A DNA stretch of 36,935 nucleotides from Pirellulaceae bacterium (lineage in GTDB: Bacteria; Planctomycetota; Planctomycetia; Pirellulales; Pirellulaceae): contig JALOQX010000014.1 in NCBI GenBank assembly GCA_025459265.1, positions 1 through 36,935 of the forward strand. Reading direction: 5' to 3'. Below, in pieces: positions 33,961 through 36,935 of this stretch; position 1 is the stretch's first letter, and every line of letters begins with the position of its first letter. The notes under the pieces are model-generated. The model was not told where the DNA came from. It did no database searches and saw only the letters and a program-made list of their open reading frames with translations. A program made the translations under genes and the position numbers.

Positions 33961-34290
33961 GGCCTGCAACCTTTCCGTCCCAGCGTGGGCGCAAGCCGCT
34001 CGGCGGCGGAGCGTGCCGTACGTGCCAGGATCGACGTAACTACAAACCGCACAAATTTCTAGGGAAGTCTAGGATGGTCGCAGACCGCATGCAAGGGCCA
34101 CCACCCCGAAGTGCCGGCCACCCGGATGTCCACCCGGCAACTGCGCGTTGGGGCGTCTCCCAGGGAGGCGCCGACGGCGCGATCTGTGACAATTGTACCG
34201 AGGTCCGGATTCGCGCGCGGCCCGCGCAGCGGTGCCGCGTGCCACCGCTCAGGATCAGGCCGCGTTACCCCCAGCACGAACGTGACAACC
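33961..34290. other. Divergent intergenic region before tsaB
   Basis: About 330 bases between the divergent phosphoesterase and tsaB genes. It is expected to hold both promoters, but I find no convincing -35/-10 pair. An ACAATTGT octamer occurs at about 34188-34195, sharing the centre of the CACAATTGTG palindromes. No coding signal is seen. Confidence 0.4.
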
Positions 34291-34965
34291 ATGCGCATCC
34301 TCGCTCTGGAAACGTCCACCGGCAGCGGCTCGCTCGCCCTGCTCGAACCGGGCCGGGTCGTGCTCAGCCACCAGCTCACTCCCGGCCAGCGCACGGCCCA
34401 GACCTTCGCCCCCGCGCTGGATGCCGCGCTGCGCCAAGCGGATTGGGAACCGCGCAGCGTGGCCCTCGTAGCCGTCACGCACGGACCGGGCTCGTTCACC
34501 GGACTGCGTATCGGCGTGACGGCCGCCCGCTTCTTCGCCTACGCGGCGGGGGCGGAGCTGCTGGCCGTCAACACGCTGGACGTGATTGTGGCACAATTGC
34601 CCCAGCACATCGACGCCGCCTGGGCAATCATGGACGCGCAGCGCGGGCAGTGGTTCGCCGCCTGCTACCGGCGCTTGCCGGACGGAACGTGGCAAGTCGT
34701 CGCGCCGTGCCAGGTGTGGAGTAGCGCGGCGTTGGCCCAGCGTTTGTCGCCCGACATCGTGCTGACGGGCCCCGGCCTGGCCCGCGCCCACGACCCATTC
34801 GTGCCGGGCGAGCAACGTGCCGACCCGACCTGCTGGAACCCGCGCGCCGAGACGCTGGGGCACCTCGCCCGCCTGGCTTACGACGCCGGTCAACGCGGCG
34901 ATCTGTGGCGGGTCGAGCCGCAGTATTATCGACCCAGCTACGCGGAAGAAAAACGCGGCTCCTAG
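34291..34965 (+). CDS. tsaB: tRNA threonylcarbamoyladenosine biosynthesis protein TsaB
   Basis: Codes for 224 residues from ATG 34291, where MRILALETSTGSGSLALLE matches the family start. An upstream in-frame extension exists but has no family match. TsaB is an ASKHA-fold partner of TsaD; with TsaE the complex makes the t6A modification on tRNAs reading ANN codons. The family signature THGPGSFTGLRIGVTAAR is present. A pseudo-catalytic C-terminal part (AWAIMDAQRGQWFAACYRRL) follows, as expected for the non-catalytic partner. It converges on hemL with only five bases between stops. tsaD and tsaE are not in the window. Confidence 0.93.
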   Translation: MRILALETSTGSGSLALLEPGRVVLSHQLTPGQRTAQTFAPALDAALRQADWEPRSVALVAVTHGPGSFTGLRIGVTAARFFAYAAGAELLAVNTLDVIVAQLPQHIDAAWAIMDAQRGQWFAACYRRLPDGTWQVVAPCQVWSSAALAQRLSPDIVLTGPGLARAHDPFVPGEQRADPTCWNPRAETLGHLARLAYDAGQRGDLWRVEPQYYRPSYAEEKRGS

Positions 34966-34970
34966 CCCGA

Positions 34971-36260
34971 TTACGCCAGACTCGCGAGGACTTCCGTGGC
35001 GGCGGTCACGGTGGAGGCGATATCGGCGGGCTCGTGCGCCGCCGAGATAAACAGCGCTTCGTATTGGCTGCAGGGAAGGTACAGGCCGCGTTCGAGCATG
35101 CCCCAGAAATAGCGGGCATAGCGCTGCGTGTCGCTGCGGCTGGCCGATTCCCAGTCGGTCACTTCGTCGCGGTTGAAGAACAAAGTCATCATGCTTCCCA
35201 CGCGCGCCGTGTGGTGCGGGATTCCTGCCGCCGCCGCCGCGGTGCGCAGACCGTGTTCCAACTGGGCACCCAGCGCCTCGAGCTGCGCAAAGGGGGGACG
35301 CTCCTTGAGACACGTCAGCGTCGCAATGCCCGCCGCGGTGGCAACCGGATTGCCGCTCAACGTCCCCGCCTGAAACACCGGCCCGGCGGGCAGCACGTGG
35401 TCCATGATGTCCCGGCGACCCCCATAGGCCCCGATCGGCAGGCCGCCTCCCACGATCTTGCCCAACGTCGTGAGATCCGGCGTGATGCCCCAGAGCGTCT
35501 GCGCCCCGCCCAGAGCCACGCGAAAACCGGTCATCACTTCGTCGAAGATCAAGAGGCTGCCGCACTGCTGCGTCCAATGGCGGACAGTGGACAGAAACTC
35601 GAGCGTCGGCAGCACGCAGCCCATGTTGCCCACCACCGGTTCGAGAATCACCGCGGCGATCCGCCCGCCGTGCTGCTCAAACGTCGCCTGCACTGCCGGC
35701 ACGTCGTTGTAGGCGAGCACCAGCGTGTCGCGCGCCGTGCCAACGGTCACGCCGAGAGAATTGGGCACGCCCAGCGTGGCCGCCGAACTGCCGGCGGCGA
35801 CCAGCAGACTGTCCACATGCCCATGGTAGTTGCCCGCGAACTTGACCACGACATCGCGGCCGGTGAACCCGCGGGCCAGCCGCAGCGCACTCATTGTGGC
35901 TTCCGTGCCGGAATTGACCAGCCGCACCTTGTCGATCGACGGAACGAGCTCGATGATCAGCTCGGCCAGGTCATTCTCAGCGCGCGTCGGCGCGCCGTAG
36001 CTCGTGCCCGCACGCACCGCGCGCAGTACCGCTTCCGTGACGGCCGGGTGAGCGTGTCCGAGAATCATCGGCCCCCAGGAGCCGATGTAGTCGAGATAAC
36101 GGTTCCCATCAACGTCGTAGAGCCAGGCGCCTGCCGCACGCTCGATCACCACGGGTTCACCACCTACCGCTCCAAACGCGCGGGCGGGGCTGTTCACCCC
36201 GCCCGGCATGAGCTGTAGCGCACGGTGGAAGAGGGCGTGACTCTGGGTGTGGATCAGCAT
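34971..36260 (-). CDS. hemL: Glutamate-1-semialdehyde 2,1-aminomutase
   Basis: Codes for 429 residues from ATG 36260 (MLIHTQSHALFHRALQLMPG); the frame extends 11 codons further to TTG 36293, but the length from the ATG matches the family. It makes 5-aminolevulinate from glutamate-1-semialdehyde in tetrapyrrole synthesis, using pyridoxal phosphate. Family blocks are GGVNSPARAFGAVGGEPVVI, the gatekeeper loop TSYGAPTRAENDLAELI, NSGTEATMSALRLARG, FDEVMTGFRV, and TTLGKIVGGGLPIGAYGG with the PLP lysine. All key residues are intact. It converges on tsaB. No other haem genes are in the window. Confidence 0.95.
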   Translation of the reverse strand: MLIHTQSHALFHRALQLMPGGVNSPARAFGAVGGEPVVIERAAGAWLYDVDGNRYLDYIGSWGPMILGHAHPAVTEAVLRAVRAGTSYGAPTRAENDLAELIIELVPSIDKVRLVNSGTEATMSALRLARGFTGRDVVVKFAGNYHGHVDSLLVAAGSSAATLGVPNSLGVTVGTARDTLVLAYNDVPAVQATFEQHGGRIAAVILEPVVGNMGCVLPTLEFLSTVRHWTQQCGSLLIFDEVMTGFRVALGGAQTLWGITPDLTTLGKIVGGGLPIGAYGGRRDIMDHVLPAGPVFQAGTLSGNPVATAAGIATLTCLKERPPFAQLEALGAQLEHGLRTAAAAAGIPHHTARVGSMMTLFFNRDEVTDWESASRSDTQRYARYFWGMLERGLYLPCSQYEALFISAAHEPADIASTVTAATEVLASLA

Positions 36261-36289
36261 CCTGGTGCTCGCCAGCCGAACTGCGGAAC

Positions 36290-36931
36290 TCAACGCGGCG
36301 CTGTTGAGTCTAGAGCACCAGGCCGACCTCTGCCAGCGCGTGCGCCGTCATTCTGGCCCCGCACCACCGGCGCCGCGCGCGCCGACTCGGCTCGCATCCG
36401 CGCCGCTCCCACGGCCGACGGCCGTCCGCTACGTGAGAGCATGCCCGCGTCGGCACCCGGCCGATGACCGTCAGTCTGCGCCCGGACGGATCGGGGCAGC
36501 TGCGGCGAACGTGCGACCCCCACGGGCCCTCGCGACGCACCAGGAAGATCCTCGGCCATGCGACGGGGACCGGAGTCCCCGCGCGGCGCTCTCCCGCCCT
36601 GTGGTGCGCGATCCCGCTCCGGAATACCCGGTACCCCCAGGTCCGGCCGACGCACGCGATCCCGCGCTCCCGGTACGACGGGCAGCGTGTCCGCGATGCG
36701 ACCCTGTGCAGTGCCCGCACCGGGCGCGTCGCCCGGTCCCCGGCTGCCGTCCCGCTCCGGCATGCGGGGAACCCGCACGTCCGACCTGCGCGTGCGATCG
36801 CGCGCTCCCGGTACGACGGGCAGCGTGTCCGCGATGCGACCCAGTCCAGTGCCCGCACCGGGCGCGTCGCCCGGTCCCCGGCTGCCGTCCCGCTCCGGCA
36901 TGCGGGGAACCCGCACGTCCGGCCTGCGCAT
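36290..36931 (-). CDS. Doubtful ORF over a tandem repeat, open at the window edge
   Basis: A frame of at least 213 codons reads leftward from the edge and may begin outside the window. Its product is Arg/Pro/Gly-rich and made of 46-residue repeats containing VRVPRMPERDGSRGPGDAPG and GRIADTLPVVPGARDR. A second overlapping minus-strand frame is equally open, and no known domain is seen. The open frame may simply follow from a 138-base repeat (a multiple of three) in very GC-rich DNA. I would not trust it as a gene without conservation evidence. Confidence 0.2.
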   Translation of the reverse strand: MRRPDVRVPRMPERDGSRGPGDAPGAGTGLGRIADTLPVVPGARDRTRRSDVRVPRMPERDGSRGPGDAPGAGTAQGRIADTLPVVPGARDRVRRPDLGVPGIPERDRAPQGGRAPRGDSGPRRMAEDLPGASRGPVGVARSPQLPRSVRAQTDGHRPGADAGMLSRSGRPSAVGAARMRAESARAAPVVRGQNDGARAGRGRPGALDSTAPR

Positions 36932-36935
36932 GCGA
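36525..36935 (-). repeat. 138-bp tandem repeat, three units, running off the edge
   Basis: The block starting CGCGCTCCCGGTACGACGGG occurs at 36663 and again at 36801, a 138-base period. The two units are nearly identical and differ at a handful of positions (for example CCTGTGCAG versus CCAGTCCAG). A third, more degenerate unit precedes them at about 36525-36662. The last unit is cut by the window end, so the array may be longer. It lies upstream of hemL and is not similar to the palindromic or island repeats. Confidence 0.8.

Overview
The window is GC-rich bacterial DNA, almost certainly from a member of the Planctomycetota. The evidence is gene content. There is an adjacent pair of a PSCyt1/DUF1549/DUF1553 cytochrome protein and a DUF1501 protein. 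There are two twin-arginine Gfo/Idh/MocA oxidoreductases, a DUF2961 (GH172-type) secreted protein, a membrane Ser/Thr kinase with a large extracytoplasmic half, and several secreted proteins typical of the phylum. I cannot name a genus from the sequence alone.

Region 1 (1-4600) is an accessory island. A repeat of about 300-370 bp occurs four times in the same orientation (about 1-255, 1157-1522, 2262-2556, 3575-3921). The repeats separate three small two-gene modules: DUF5678 plus retropepsin-like protease, BrnT-like toxin plus HTH antitoxin, and antitoxin plus frameshifted PIN toxin. The last repeat is followed by the orphan C-terminal tip of an Rhs protein. Region 2 (4600-7400) holds a palindromic intergenic element, tRNA-Val(TAC), a YprB-like exonuclease and a small monohaem cytochrome.

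Region 3 (7581-15107) is a divergent signalling cluster. A transmembrane Ser/Thr kinase reads leftward from a good sigma70-type promoter. A sialidase-like secreted protein, a hybrid histidine kinase and a free-standing HPt protein read rightward as a probable operon, in which the HPt is the natural phospho-acceptor of the hybrid kinase. Region 4 (15179-18466) has a two-gene GH172-like/oxidoreductase operon bracketed by two copies of the palindromic element, one expanded as a 56-bp tandem array, and a small conserved gene.

Region 5 (18748-26872) has the DUF1549-DUF1501 pair reading rightward. It meets a leftward set: an HTH-containing conserved protein, a VOC protein, a GcvR-like double-ACT protein and a secreted BNR-like protein. 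Region 6 (26973-36260) is mostly housekeeping: two tandem paralogous metallophosphoesterases, yidC with a PDZ domain inserted in its periplasmic region, mnmE, a second secreted oxidoreductase, tsaB and hemL. The right edge (36525-36935) is a GC-rich tandem repeat with a 138-bp period.

The strongest candidates for something undescribed are the repeat-separated cassette island at 1-4600 and the large palindromic intergenic element family. Start codons, operon links and regulatory sites are read by eye. Family assignments come from motif recognition and were not checked against any database.
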